Assembly: GCA_022457065.1 (NCBI GenBank)
Contig: JAJGBQ010000003.1
Coordinates: 992,001 to 1,056,000 of the forward strand
DNA: 64,000 nt
Source of the DNA: Curvularia sp. ZM96
Lineage: Eukaryota; Ascomycota; Dothideomycetes; Pleosporales; Pleosporaceae
Direction: 5' to 3'
The notes beneath the pieces were generated by a model. That model did not search any database, was not told the DNA's origin, and worked only from the letters and a program-made list of their open reading frames with translations. Positions 1 through 11,676 of the stretch are shown piece by piece. Positions within the stretch are counted from its first letter, which is position 1. The number at the start of each line of letters is the position of its first letter. The translations under genes were made by a program, and so were the position numbers.

Positions 1-9
1 GTTGTAGAA

Positions 10-230
10 GAGAGGTGATTTGATCCTCTGCAGAGAGTATAATGAGGATTTGTGCTCGAATACTGTGCGGAGAGTACTAGGAAGAAAGCTGCTTTAATCC
101 TGTGCAGAGTCTGATGATGATTGATGCTTTGATCCTATGGAGAGAGTCTGGGCAAGAAAGTTGCTTTGATCTTGTACAGAGTGTAAGAGGAATAAAGCTG
201 CCTGAATTTCATGTAGAGATTGTTTGGTCT
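10..230. repeat. Degenerate minisatellite, period about 37-45 bp
   Basis: The segment consists of diverged tandem copies of a unit built around GCTTTGATCCTGTGCAGAGAGT followed by a purine-rich GAGGAAGAAA-like tail (copies begin near 16, 50, 90, 126, 164 and 200). The copies differ by substitutions and small indels. An open frame crosses it only because the unit is poor in stops; I see no gene signal. Confidence 0.6.
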
Positions 231-370
231 TTATACAGGGCCGCAAAATTTGGGTGGGCATTGAGTCAGAGGGTGGCTGCGTGAGGCATGTGAAATTCCA
301 AGGCGAGCATTGAATCAGAGGTTGTCAACCATGGATAGTGGTGTCTGACTCTTCCACAAGCCTACTCCAC

Positions 371-565
371 TTTCAAAAATAGCTGTAGTTGTCACAGTTA
401 TGTATTATTAACTGTGTTCTTCGTACTACAACTCTATTTCAAAAGATGCTGTATTTGTCACAGTTATTCATTATTAACCGTGTTCTTAGAATTCTTAGAA
501 TTACAACTCTGCTTTCAAAAGTAGCTGTAGTTGTCACAGCTACTTATCATCTACTGTGTTGATAG
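371..565. repeat. Three-copy tandem repeat, each with a small hairpin
   Basis: Three copies start at TTTCAAAA (371, 437, 513), with periods of 66 and 76 bp. Each contains GCTGTA-TTGTCACAG followed by an AT-rich loop and CTGTG. In copies 1 and 2 an 8-bp stem (CACAGTTA with TAACTGTG or TAACCGTG) encloses the loop; copy 3 keeps CACAG/CTGTG. No coding signal is seen. It could be minisatellite expansion of a hairpin unit or the remnant of a small inverted-repeat element. Confidence 0.65.
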
Positions 566-949
566 CATGTCTTTGCAAGTAGGTGAGCGTTTTAGTTTTG
601 GTTTTGCTGGAGGCTGGCTACCAAAGTTTGTCTTTGTCCACCAGTCAGCCCGCCGCGCACACTAGGCACCCATCATATCAGGAAGACTCACGAACGAAAA
701 GGGTCCATCTTTTTTTCTTTTCTTCGAATCATTTGACATGCAGCAAATATTGATACCACATCAGCAACGAGCGACCAGCTGGAGCAAAGGCTCTCCGACA
801 AGGTCGCTTGCCATGCTCAGAGCCGAAGCCCAAATTACATAACCAAGTTCATACCAAGGCTACCACCCCTATGTTGTGATTGGCAGGAGCATCAGTCTAC
901 ATTAGTACCCTTTCAGTCGCTTCTAACTGGACGCCAAATGGTTACCATT

Positions 950-2596
950 CTACGATGCTGCAACCGCCTTCCTTTGATCCTCCTCTTTCCGCATGTCTTC
1001 CAGAAACTTCTCCCATGTTTCAATCGTGCCTTGGAAGAATTCAACGTGCGCATCTGCTAGATCACCAAGCGTGTCCTTGAACTCGATAGCCTTAATACGC
1101 TCAAAGTCAGCCACCTCCTTGACGGTATGCTCATCGAATGCCTCGCTGGCTTTCTTTGAGAGCTCCACTTCACCAGTCAGACGCTCTATCTCCACTTCCA
1201 ACTTGCGGACGCGCTGTCGGCGCGCTTGATCGTGATCGATGCCCCGGAAATCCTCGACCTTGGATCGCAAAAAGCCAGATGCGCCCATGCCCGCCCCTGT
1301 TGCACTAGCCAGCGAATCACGGTCCGCAGCGGATTTGGCCAGATATTCGCTCAACTGCTCAAAGTCCAGTTGCTTGCCTTCCCTTGTTCGAAGAAGGGTC
1401 TTAACGGCCTGGATGTACGCATCCATGTCTCGCAGACTGGTCAAGTAGTTCTGGTCCGTGTGGTCCCGTATGGACTTGAAGCCTTGCGAGGTAGTGTTGA
1501 CCGATGCGGCAAATGAAGTTAGGTTGCCCTCTACTGCGGGCTCCATGGTAGTCAGCTTCTGGCACTGCGTCGCTAAATCGGCATAGTCCGTCTCTAAATC
1601 TCCCTGCCGCCTGGCGACCTTGACCGTGACCTTTTCGACATTGTTCAGATCCTCACTCAGCTTGTTGGCTCGCTCGCTGACTTCGATGAAGCGTTGGTCG
1701 GGCTTGTGTATCTTGGTAAAGGTGTTGACGAATGTGTCTGCAATGGCATCTACGAAGCCGCCGCTGCCCTGATCAGACCCGCTTGCAGCTCTCGACGGCC
1801 TTCCCTTCATATGCTGATTCCAGTCTGGGCTCTCAAGGAAGGTGATGACGAGCACGGCTCTTCGCAGTACTGGATGCAGCGCTATTCGCTTGAGGAAGCG
1901 ATGCAGAGAATGGGCTCGTCGCTGTGTAAAGTCCGGACCGAAGCGGTCTCCGCGCACATACTCCATTTTGTGCTTGTCGGGTAGCGGAGGGACGGCGCAT
2001 TGTGGATACTCCTTGGATAACTGTTTCCAGAGGAAGACAAAGTCTGTAAAGCGGCGGCGCACGGAGAATTCGGGTTTCTGGAACGACTGGAAGTCGGACT
2101 ATAGGCGGGGCTACGTGTTAGAGACGGGCAACGCGAAGACAAAGCCGTAGCTGTGGGCCAGACTACCCACCTTTGTGGTGACGAGGTAAGAGACATATTG
2201 GTTCTGGGTGCCTGGCAACTCTTTCTGAGGGCTGCCGACGAAGGTCTCAAGGCGCCCTTCGCTGAAATCGGTCGCCATTGCGCGTCTGCGGGGTGCGGTG
2301 GAATGCCGGGGGCGTATCAGGTAGCACTGTTTGAGTTCTTCGAGGTCAATCAGGTGGTCGTATTCTAGCTCGTCTAGTAAGTCTTCGAATGGGCCGCAAG
2401 GGCTTGCCGTCTGCTGGATACTTGGTAAGCTCAGGGTCGGGGCTGAGTCGGTGACGTCGGTTGGAGAGGCGGCGTTAGCGCGGTCTGGGCTGTTGCCTTT
2501 ACCCTCCCCCTCCAAGGTAATCGACCACCACCCGATGCTCTCATACAGGCCATGGACGCTCGCTTGCAGTGAGTGGTTGAATGTTGTAGATGCCAT
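950..2596 (-). CDS. snx4: Sorting nexin Snx4 (PX-BAR)
   Basis: Two exons, 2596-2171 and 2098-950, joined by a 72-nt GT-AG intron with phase 0, give 524 residues. The intron falls inside the PX domain, which runs roughly from residue 110 to 230 and includes the basic RRRFTDF stretch at about 155 and the proline-rich loop before a conserved KMEYVRGDRFGPDF segment. The remaining C-terminal half is alpha-helical and charged, as expected of the BAR domain. Snx4/Atg24 binds phosphatidylinositol-3-phosphate on early endosomes and drives endosome-to-Golgi recycling and selective autophagy. The start is the ATG at 2596. The first 100 residues are poorly conserved and low in complexity, so the N-terminus is less certain than the rest. 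The adenylate kinase gene lies upstream on the same strand. Confidence 0.93.
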
Positions 2597-2868
2597 GGCT
2601 CAGCGGATCTGTGTTTTGGTCTACACGTGTCGATTGTTTCTACTCAGACCAGTCTACCAAGCCTGGAATAATACGCAAGGCAATTAATATCTACAGTGAA
2701 TGCGCAAGGCGCGCTCGATCAAACGAGGGCGCGCCTCTGTCGCGTGCATAGCCATGTTCATGCTCCCAACAGGCCTCCCTAGGCCCTGGACCCGGATATC
2801 AAAAATACAGCGGCATCATCCGTGACATAATCAAACACTCATAACCCAAGCCCATTCATGGTCGCACA

Positions 2869-3719
2869 TTACTGCTCAGCGCCGAAGCGCTTGCCAAACT
2901 CTTCAAACAGCTGCGGAGATATCTCGTCGCTGCTGTTGCCGTTCACTGTCCACAAAACGCCCAGCTTGTCGTAGTGCTCCAACAGAGGCTCGCTATTTTC
3001 CTTGAAGCTCTGAAGGCGCGCCTTCCACACCTCTGGGTCATCGTCTGCGCGCCGTGTCAGCGGCTCACCGGTGATGTCGTCCTTGCCCGACACCTTGGGC
3101 GCATTGAAGGTAGTGTTGTAGACGCGCCCCGAGGGCTCATGCACCCAGCGATTGCAGATGCGGTCGATGATGATGTCGCTGGGCGTGTTGAGATGAACCA
3201 CCATATTGATGGGCACAATATTGTCGAGCTGGATCGCCTGGACAGCCGTCCGTGGGAAGCCGTCGAGGATGAAGGATGCCGAGGGGTGGTTGGAGAAGGT
3301 GTAGCGCGGGGCCCGCACTTCGGACGGAATCATGACCGAGTCGACGGTATTTTCGGCCATGTCCATGGAGCTGAAATTGAGCGCATATGGGCGCAGTGCG
3401 TTGTCTCGTATCCACCCCCGTGTCGTCAGTTCATTCACAATCAGGCGCAGGATCATGGTGTCTGGCACCAGCTTTCCGGACTTCATCGTAGACTCGGCCT
3501 TGATGCCTGCGACGAATTAGCTTTTGCGAGGTGCGGGGAGCGAGCGCGCATACCGAGAGGCGTCCGCTCTCTGACATTCTTCCTCAGCAGGTCGCCAGAA
3601 CTGATGGCCGATAGTTCGGAGAATTTCTTCATCAACCGTTCCGTCTGTGTTCCCTTGCCCACACCTGGCGCGCCCACCAGGATGATTCTGGCCGCTCTTG
3701 ATAATGTTGGTATATGCAT
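2869..3719 (-). CDS. ADK2: Adenylate kinase, mitochondrial GTP:AMP phosphotransferase type
   Basis: Exons 3719-3554 and 3506-2869 are separated by a 47-nt phase-1 intron (donor GTATGC, acceptor GCAG) and encode 267 residues. The P-loop GAPGVGKGT is at residues 16-24, followed by the AMP-binding SSGDLLR. The second exon holds the DGFPRT motif, and the LID domain (NRWVHEPSGR to RRADDD) lacks a four-cysteine zinc site. The family transfers phosphate between GTP or ATP and AMP. The overall sequence resembles fungal mitochondrial adenylate kinases (Adk2/AK3), with only a short N-terminal extension before the beta strand leading to the P-loop. Compartment and nucleotide preference are inferred from family resemblance. 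Confidence 0.93.
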
Positions 3720-4462
3720 TATGGGGTGTATGTGTGGGAAGATGACTGTAAATGGCTGGAGGGTGTCTGCGATTGCTGCGTATTTATTCTAGGCAAGTTG
3801 TCGGCACGAGGGGGGAAGCGCGGCGGGCTTCGCGGCGGGCTGGAAAAATATTAAGAATGCTCCATGGTTAGCAGGGCGAGAGGGCGGGGAACGGCGGTCT
3901 GGGGAAGAAAAGAAACGAGAGAGCAGGACGGAGAATGGCGACGCGGCCAAGGTCGATTTTCTACAGGACAGGAGCCCAGCGACCTTCGGGTAAACGTGGA
4001 GAGGAGGGGACGGCGGCAGTCCCCAGCACTGAGTCGCACTGGTATTGGCAAGCCACTCGAGGTTGCGGCCATCGGAGCCGGCAGGCCTCGGCCACTCTTC
4101 ATATGACCCGCGCACAACACCACGACAGCACAGCACAGCCTAGGATTCCGCCCGGTTTGTTCCTCGGTGATTTAATGGCCCGTCATGGCATCGACACAGG
4201 CGCGGGTCTAGTCCTTCTGCGGGCCCGTTGGTGGCGACCAAGCTTTGGGCGATCGCCCGGCCACGGCGGTCCCTAGGCCTCTAACTCCGAACCACGCAAC
4301 GTCAGAAAGGGCCATTATTTTCTCAACTGCATAATCCAATCCACTTCCCCCATCTCCCCCTCTCTCCTTTCCACCTCTCGTTGTTGCTTCTCCTGCGCCA
4401 ATACCTTAATCGCTGTTCCATATACACGTCGCTCCCTACCCATTTCGCCCTGCCCTGGCGCA
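3720..4462. promoter_or_regulatory. Divergent intergenic region between adenylate kinase and LETM1 genes
   Basis: About 740 bp separate two start codons that point away from each other, so both promoters must lie here. The segment near 4300-4462 is pyrimidine-rich on the plus strand (runs of CCTCTC), as is common just upstream of fungal start sites. I did not identify a specific factor site, and the overlapping open frames show no protein family. Confidence 0.5.
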
Positions 4463-6177
4463 ATGTACGCCACCAGAAGTGCCTCCCGGGCAGCGCCCGC
4501 AGTCTTTAGAGCAGGCATCAGGACAAGCACCCGCACCCATCGCCCTATGCTGAGGTCGTCGCCTGCAATTCGCATCCTCATCCCTCTTCGAGCCCTACAG
4601 ACCGAGTCGACGTCATCCAACCCGGCACAGAACTACCCACCCCCTGGCTTCGACCCCAAAAAAGCAAGCCAACCACTCCCCAGGCACGACCAGGACAAGG
4701 CCCCACAACAAGCAAAATCACAGCTCGAAAAGGATACCATCATCCCCAAGTCCGGCGCAACCGCACACCCAAAGACACCTGCTCAGGATGTTCAGACCAT
4801 CAGGGAGCTAGCAGCAGACACGGCAGCAGCCGAGACCAAGGAGGAGAAGAAGATCATGGCAAAAAAGGACGAGGACAAGAAGAAGCTCACCGTCTGGCAA
4901 AAAGTCAAGAAGGAGCTGGTTCACTACTGGGATGGAACCAAGCTGCTCGGCTTCGAGATCAAGATCAGTTCCAAGCTCGCCTTGAAGATGGCTGCTGGCT
5001 ATGAGCTCACCCGACGAGAGCGTCGACAGGTGCGTTCCTTTTTCTGCCAGAACCAGTCCAAATACCAAACGCTAACCTGATCCAGCTCCAACGCACAGTG
5101 CAGGATCTCGCCCGTTTGGTTCCCTTCCTGCCTTTCGTCATCGTGCCGTTTGCCGAATTGCTTCTTCCCGTAGCGCTCAAGCTGTTCCCCAACATGCTGC
5201 CCAGCACCTACGAGGGCCAATCAGCAAAGGACACCAAGGCCCAGACACTGCGAGCGACCCGCAAGGACGTTAGCGACTTCCTTCGCCAGACGCTCAAGGA
5301 AACTGGTTTGCCCGTCTCCCCAGAAAACGCTCAGACAGCCGAGTTTGGCGAGTTTTTCCGCAAGGTGCGCACAACTGGCGAGAAGCCAACACCCGATGAG
5401 ATTATCAAGGTCTGCAAGATCTTCAAGGATGACCTGACCCTTGACAACTTGTCCCGTCCACAACTCGTCTCCATTTGCCGCTACATGAACATCACTTCCT
5501 TCGGTACCGACAACTTCCTGCGCTACCAAATTCGAGTGCGTATGCGCCAGATCAAGCGTGACGACCGAGCCATTGCCTACGAGGGTGTTGACTCGCTTTC
5601 CGTGCCCGAGCTCCAGACTGCCTGTGCAAGCCGTGGTATCCGAACTTATGGCGTCTCTCCCGGCAGGTTACGGGATGACCTTACCAGCTGGCTCGATCTC
5701 CGTCTCAAGCATGGCGTTCCTTCGACTCTCTTGGTCCTCTCCAATGCCTTTGTCTACGCCCAGGGCAAGGAGTCAGAAATGACTTCTCAGATTGATGCCT
5801 TGGAGGCCGTTCTGTCCAGCATCCCCGAGGAGCTCTACCACGAAATGGATCTCGAGGTCCGCAACGCTGAAGGCGCCGCCACCAACAAGCAGCGTCTCGA
5901 AGTCCTCAAGGAGCAACAGGAACTCATCAACGAGGAGAACGAGCAAACCGAGACGGTCGAGAACAAGGCTACTGCCTCGCCAAAAGACCACGAGGACATT
6001 GACGAGGCTGAGAAGCCCGCCAAGGATGCAAAGGCCGAGGCGGAGAGCAAAGAGGCTGAAGCTAGCACAGGCGAGAGCTCCGGCGGCAGTGCTGAGCGCG
6101 CCGAACAAGACGACCGCGCCCGGAAAATGGACGAGCCGACTGGCAAAGCAGAAACACCTGCTGCCAAGAAGGAGTAA
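4463..6177 (+). CDS. MDM38: LETM1-domain mitochondrial inner-membrane protein (Mdm38-like)
   Basis: Exons 4463-5029 and 5086-6177 are joined by a 56-nt intron placed between ERRQ and LQRTV, phase 0, giving 552 residues. The N-terminus is rich in Arg, Ser and Ala and lacks acidic residues for about 40 positions, fitting a mitochondrial presequence. A charged linker precedes the LETM1 core (about residues 150-420), which has one strongly hydrophobic proline-containing membrane segment (about 200-222) followed by the ribosome-binding-like matrix domain. The C-terminus is a Lys/Glu/Ala-rich coiled coil with an acidic tail. Mdm38/LETM1 proteins maintain mitochondrial K+/H+ exchange and assist membrane insertion of mitochondrially translated proteins. 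The start was chosen because it is the first ATG in frame and yields the presequence. Confidence 0.94.
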
Positions 6178-6999
6178 AATCAGAATCTCTTCTCTCTCCT
6201 TTGTCTGCTAAATAGCCACGCAACTACAAATCACATGACCTCTTTTCTTTTCCCTTTGCAGGAAGAGAAAGGGAGAGGAAAAAGTGGTACATGACAGAAA
6301 AAATACCCTGCCACATATAGAAATGTAACATAGATGGAAAGAAAATGTAAATATGAAGAACTCGCTCACACGCATACTCTCACTTCCCTCGCTGGCTCTG
6401 TCTTGTAGTCTTGATGCCTCGGCTTTGATTCCCCCAACGTGCGAGATGCCTGGTGAGTGGGAGGCTAGACTTTAGCTTTACACATAATGGAGGCTTTGTC
6501 AGAAGGGCTTTGCTCTAACGGGTCACTCATTGTTAATAGCATGTTATTTTCCATTCTGTAGAGCGTATTGAAGCATTGTAGGGTCGTGGTTATGCTACCA
6601 TTCCGACTGTTCCTTGTTTCGTTAGCATGATTATGGAGTGAAGTTACACATAACAATAAAGCAAACAGTCAAAAATGATTGGGCGACTTATGCATTCTGT
6701 GGAGGAGGAAAAGCACACGGTAGAGTAGCTCAGGTGAGCCTAGCCTTAGGAACAAATGAAATAGTTGCCAAAGGAGCTTGGCAAGCTGTATCAGCCGTGC
6801 TCGACACATTCATCTTGTGGCGTCTAAGTACTCAATCTACAATTACAAAAAACTGGCGATCAAATCGCCCAACTAGTAGGCCAGTCCTCTTAGGTCTCCT
6901 TCTCCGGGGCCTTACCCTTGCTCTTGCCCTTGTTGGAGGCCGTGGTCTCTTCCTTGTCCAAATCACGCATGTTCATCTTAGACCATGACGTATACCAGT
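6178..6999. other. Intergenic, no supported gene
   Basis: This is the 3' flank of the LETM1 gene. On the minus strand a short Lys/Glu-rich frame (6890-7072, ending KGKAPEKET) sits at the edge of the AT-rich block that follows. It may be the eroded end of a longer coding sequence, but I cannot identify it. Confidence 0.4.
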
Positions 7000-7700
7000 T
7001 GTTAAGAGAGTTGCAAAGAAATTTACGAGTCGCTTCCCTAACCTTTTTATTTATACTACTCAGCAAGTACACTATCTGTTTATCAGTAAACTAAGAGTAC
7101 TTATATTTGTAACTCTTATATTTATAGCCTTTTCTAGCGAACATATCTTAGCAAAGCTCTAGTTAATAATTCTTAGTAGCTCTATACTTCTAGTAGTAGA
7201 CACATATATCTTTATTCTAGCTACCACCAAAACTACAGGGGATAACCAACCGTAGAGTCTTACTATCGAAATCTTTTCTAAGGAGACCTTTTACTTAAGC
7301 TTCTAATTTACTAAAGATTTCGTGTCCCTTCGTGTGCTTTTATACTATAAACCTACTTAGGCAGAGATCTATCAGCACTAAGTTAAATTACAACTTGTGC
7401 TATCGTTCGCCAAGTAAAGTCAGGCTTCTTTCTAGGTTTCAAGGCTAGATATTAGCCAAACTCGCTCGCTTAAGGTGCGTTACCGTCAGAGGCAACAGGC
7501 GTCTAGCCTCTTAGCAAGGGTGGCCTTTAAGTGCGACCAGACTAGCTACCTAGTTAACGGACTTCGGCGACCAAAGCTGGCCGTGGAGGACGGGGCATAG
7601 CCTAGGAGGTTGCTCGCTAGGATGTTTTCCAAGCTGCTACCTCCTTACCCTTTGTCCTTATAAACGACAGAGCGTTTTGGCAGTATTACTCTATTTCTTC
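7000..7700. repeat. AT-rich, stop-rich block resembling RIP-mutated repeat DNA
   Basis: The sequence has an unusual density of CTA, TAG and TTA trinucleotides and no open frame of note in any phase. This is the pattern expected when repeat-induced point mutation converts CpA to TpA on both strands. Base composition changes sharply at about 7000 and returns to normal by about 7700. The parent element cannot be named from what is left. Confidence 0.45.
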
Positions 7701-7726
7701 GGCCGTCGTGGGCAGTTTCCAGTCAT

Positions 7727-8908
7727 CTAAATGAGACTCAGCCCCGCCTGAGAGAGGCGGATGACCCAGGGATTCGATATTTGCCGTGCCCTGGACGTGA
7801 TACCCGGTTGCAACGCTCTAGGGGGTGAGGGACCTGATGGGGAGCGTCCTGGTATGGGGAATATGCTACTAGATGTTAGCTGCTGAGTCTTGCTAGTGCC
7901 GCTCAGAAAAAAAGACATACCATAAGGTCCCTGGGGCTGTGGCTGCTGTCCCTGGGACGGCGGCAGTCCATAAGGCGCTGGCGGCCCGTAGGCTGATGGC
8001 TGTCCATAGGACGGTTGCGGTCCATAGGACGGTTGCGACCCATCTAGTGGCGAGCGGTTGGGTGGTGGGTTGCCGGAAGGCATGTGCCAATGATGGCTCG
8101 AGTGATTGCCTTACACGGTGGCTATCAGCTAGAAACTGTCAGTATAGGAGCAGCAGGACTGAGTTGAAGCACTTACAAAGTTCTTTTTTGTTGTTTATGG
8201 GCAGAGCAGGCCCTCGTCTTATAAACCTCACGCGACCAAGCGCGGTAGATCTCTTGTCTCGGACTATTGGCGACGAGTGCGCATGTACTCTTCAGAAAGA
8301 AATTCTTCCATGAAGTCCTGGATCGCCTTTTCCATTTCTGTTTGATGACTAGGTTATACCCAGTCGTCGTGACTGCTGCGACGCAAGTCATGCCCTGGCC
8401 TAAACCATGCTCACGACGAGCTGCTTTGTAGTCCCGAAAGGCAGGAAACCTTTATAGTAACGGCAATTTTGATGCTATAGCTCTGCATGTAGGCTGCGGA
8501 TGCCATGGCTGGAATGCCTCGACGGAGGTTGTGCTCGGTCAAGAGCTGGTATTTTTCTGTCTCGCGGTTCAAGATGGCAACCTGTAGAACAGGACTCCAG
8601 TTTTTGTCGTCTTTGACCTCGAGATATCGGGTGCGTATATTATCAAACTGATGGCCAAGATCATACGCCTCCACGGTATTCCACGCAGCAGAACCCTTTG
8701 GGTAGTGACGGCCTTGAATGCTTGCCAGAAGATCGTTGACGCAAGGCTCTGGGTCCTCGTCGCTGCAAGCCGCTGAGTCCTGTGTATCATGTCGTTCTGG
8801 AAAAAGACAGATATATAGTGGGATGTTAAAGCGATATAGTGGAAAAGAGGATTGAGATAGTGTGGTAGGGAAGCGGGCGGACGCGAGATATATATATCCA
8901 AGGAGCAA
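7727..8908 (-). pseudogene. Possible degraded gene with Pro/Tyr/Gly/Gln-rich segment
   Basis: Three minus-strand frames follow one another: 8908-8411, 8391-8173 and 8083-7727. The last begins with ATG and encodes a compositionally biased stretch with repeated PSYG/PYG motifs. It contains a well-formed intron (donor GTATGT near 7918, branch GCTAAC, acceptor CCAG near 7853) and ends at a TAG at 7727. The first frame lacks an ATG and connects to the second only with a change of frame and an intervening stop. Either this is a multi-exon gene whose 5' exons I cannot join, or it is a decaying copy next to the RIP-like block. No domain is recognised. Confidence 0.3.
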
Positions 8909-10007
8909 ACGCTCTCACTCGCGCACAGGCCCGGCTGCCAGGCTACAGCCTGGTCAGGCGAGGCGTATGGAATACGTCATTCACCGCCAGAGTGAGAGTA
9001 GCACCAGGAGAAATGTATGGGTTGGGCGTTTGAGTGCACGCTCCTCTCACCGCTTGTAATCATCCAGTGACGGTGAAAATTCACAGTAAATGGACAAAGA
9101 GAACAGCACCAAGGTGGAAAGTGAGAAATTCTGATAAATATCTGAGCAGATTCTTCATAATTTCTGGGGGTGAATCAGCTCTACAAAATCACTTGCGGTG
9201 TCCAAATTCAAGTACCCCGGCATGTTCTTTGCGGGTGAGATCTTCGTTCTCCTCGTCTGCCACTTACTTGAGCAGGTAACCAATGCCGTATGTTATATGC
9301 CCGTGAGAGCGTTGGGGGTCTTCATTATGGTCTTTGCCGCATCTCTAGGTTGTTTTTCAACTCACTGTAGTTGTCTCATGCATGTACGGAATCAATAAGA
9401 TGAGTTGCGGGTTTTGCTCTTCCGCTTCGATGTGAGTATATTGTACAAGCCCAGCTCCCTATCAAGTACGACGAACCAACTTTCTTAATCGCCTCAACTA
9501 CGGTATTGGTGACGCATACAACTCGTTTCTGGAATAAATGCGCGTCCAAAGTGTTCAAAATCCGTTGATGCGTGACCGTCGGTGTTGAGTTCTCACGTCA
9601 TCACTTCATCCGCTTATAGTGTCGCAGCACTATCCAAACGATAGCTGTTGGTGGCCACAGCAATTGCGAGAACGAAGAAAACTTTTCAAGCTGAAGTCGT
9701 CACATTTCGAACTTCAAGTAGCAGTCGCCAGGTAAGCGCACGAAATAGAATGGCTAACAGCTACCATGGCATTGGGGCTCAATTCATCTAACGGAATACC
9801 CTCAACAGCCAATGTTCACTTCTATCGTCTTGCATTCTTCTCTCTTGAAACAAAATCGACAATGCACATTCATCAACCTCCATGTCCATATTGTATACCC
9901 ACCTGCCTATTCCATAGCTCAATCCCCTCAGAATCCTCCAGATCCACATCACTATATCTCCAGCAGCAAGATACCCGTTTTGCGAAGCCAACGAATGCAT
10001 GGACCTA
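8909..10007. other. Intergenic, no supported gene
   Basis: Only short overlapping frames without ATG context, splice-site support or recognisable motifs are present. A TATA-rich dinucleotide patch lies at about 8885-8897. Confidence 0.4.
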
Positions 10008-11393
10008 TTAGTCCACGTCTCTAGGCCCCTGGTAGAAGAAGGTTCCTTCAGCTGGGCTGTACCTATTTGAAGTCAGTAAACAAACTTGTTATGCTGCGAA
10101 ATCGGCGGACTTACGATGAAAGACCATCTTTGGCAAGGCGACCAACAAAAGAAACGATGTCTTCCTCTGTGAAGGAGATATCAATTGCTGCTTCATAGAT
10201 CTGCCATTCAGCCACATCGGCTCTAGCAAGCTTGTCGATGCGGAAGCAATATCCAGGTGCGGCTCTCTTGCCCAGTTCGGTAATTGCAGACTGAAAGAGA
10301 CTGAATCGCTCAATCTCTTTGACTGTAGTCCTTGCTATGGCTTCCTTCCATCTGGAGATCGTGTCTCCGTAGCGCTGTCGAACATCTTGGGGCAGGTATT
10401 GGTTCAGATTTCGCAGAAAGTGGTCATCATCATCGAGCGTGTCAAGCGCCAAGAGAGGGTTTTCTTCGTGTTCGGTATCTGTCGCAGTTGTTGGTAGTGC
10501 GGTCTGCAGATCATCGCTAAAGTCGGGGAAATCTTCTTCGGAATCCGGGATCTCTAAAGGTCGATCTCTATCACGGCTGGCACCTGCACGTGGATCTGGG
10601 ATGAGATCTTTGTCCGTCTCGTCGTCACTGTCGGTGGTGTTCGCCACCCCCGACGCTCTCTCGTACCCAGCTTCTTCTTCCTCTTCATCCTCGATCCATG
10701 AAAGTTCTTCGTCGTCTTCGGGTAGACGGACGCTGCTGACCTAGGAATTCATCTTTTCCTCCGTCCAGTTTGAACTACAAGATGAAGCATGCCAAGAACA
10801 ATATATGCTCCGGAACCCATAGCCAGGGTGCGCCATCTTTGTGTCCTCGCGGCAACTTCAATTGCTTGGAGTTGATAACGAGACTCTGCTCGATTTCTTT
10901 GCAGATCTTATCCAGTCGGGAAATGTCCTTTTTGCTCCACTTCCATTTTTTCGGGACTGCGAAATACACAACCGTTCGCGTATATCTTATAGATTGGAGG
11001 CCTATCGTCAAAGATTCCGCTCTTCATCATTTGCAGATATGATGTTCATCAATCCGGTTCCGGTTGGCTCGCTAATTCTTTGCGACGGTCTATGCTGCGA
11101 GGTATGACGGGTCGATTCTTGTGATGATGATCAAACATGCGTTCGATATCCGGAAGATACTTGCCTTGGGATGTGGCTTCCAAAGCGCCTCTTGCCGAAG
11201 CTAGCGCGATTGGGATGTCTTCGCCCTTCAAGTTGTTGGTAAAACGCGTGGTCAGTCCGACATTGTTGGAATGATGAACGTAAAATGAATCACCCGCCTT
11301 CCACAATGAAAAGATGGCATCCACCTCACCCTCGGAGGAGATTACATCGTTTCCGGCTAACTCATCCTTTGTGGGGTCAAAGTTTTCGTACAT
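10008..11393 (-). CDS. Acidic multi-exon hypothetical protein, 5' structure unresolved
   Basis: The 3' half is clear. Exon 10740-10115 begins after a CCTAG acceptor and ends at a GTAAGT donor. The last exon 10062-10008 follows an AAATAG acceptor and adds 17 residues before TAA. The long exon is very acidic (runs of Glu/Asp, then PDSEEDFPDFSDD) and ends in a helical region. It has no internal ATG, so upstream exons are needed. Two candidate exons are an ATG-started frame 11393-11049 and a frame covering about 11011-10775 (Lys/Trp-rich). Joining them requires an intron I cannot place with confidence; one option uses a GC donor (GCAAGT) near 11170. No known domain is recognised. Confidence 0.5.
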
Positions 11394-11557
11394 AATGCGT
11401 TCCCCTTTTGCCTGGAGACGAGCAAACTACCGTCGCGGCTGTTCGGAAATTCTACTCCAACGTCAGAAAAGTTTCAATATGGAAAATGTTACGGCGATAT
11501 TACTTGATTAGCAATCGTTGGGAACGACTGAGCTACAGCAGGCTGACAAGAGGGTTT

Positions 11558-11676
11558 GATATAGAAGTAGTCGATATAGGAATGGATATAGGAATTGATA
11601 TAGGAGGTGATATAGAAGGGGCTGGTGGAGAAGGGGTTGGCGGAGAAGGAGTTGGTGGAGAAGGAGTTGGTGGAGG
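11558..11676. repeat. Two adjacent short tandem repeats
   Basis: A 9-12 bp unit around GATATAGGA is repeated about six times (11558-11620). It is followed by a 15-bp unit GTTGGTGGAGAAGGA repeated about four times (11622-11676). The block can be read as DIG/DIGG and GEGVG repeats on the plus strand, but no gene model supports translation. Confidence 0.7.

Noticed and set aside
10..565. CRISPR-like array at the left edge
   Set aside because: Repeats are degenerate, directly adjacent without unique spacers, and the genome is fungal.
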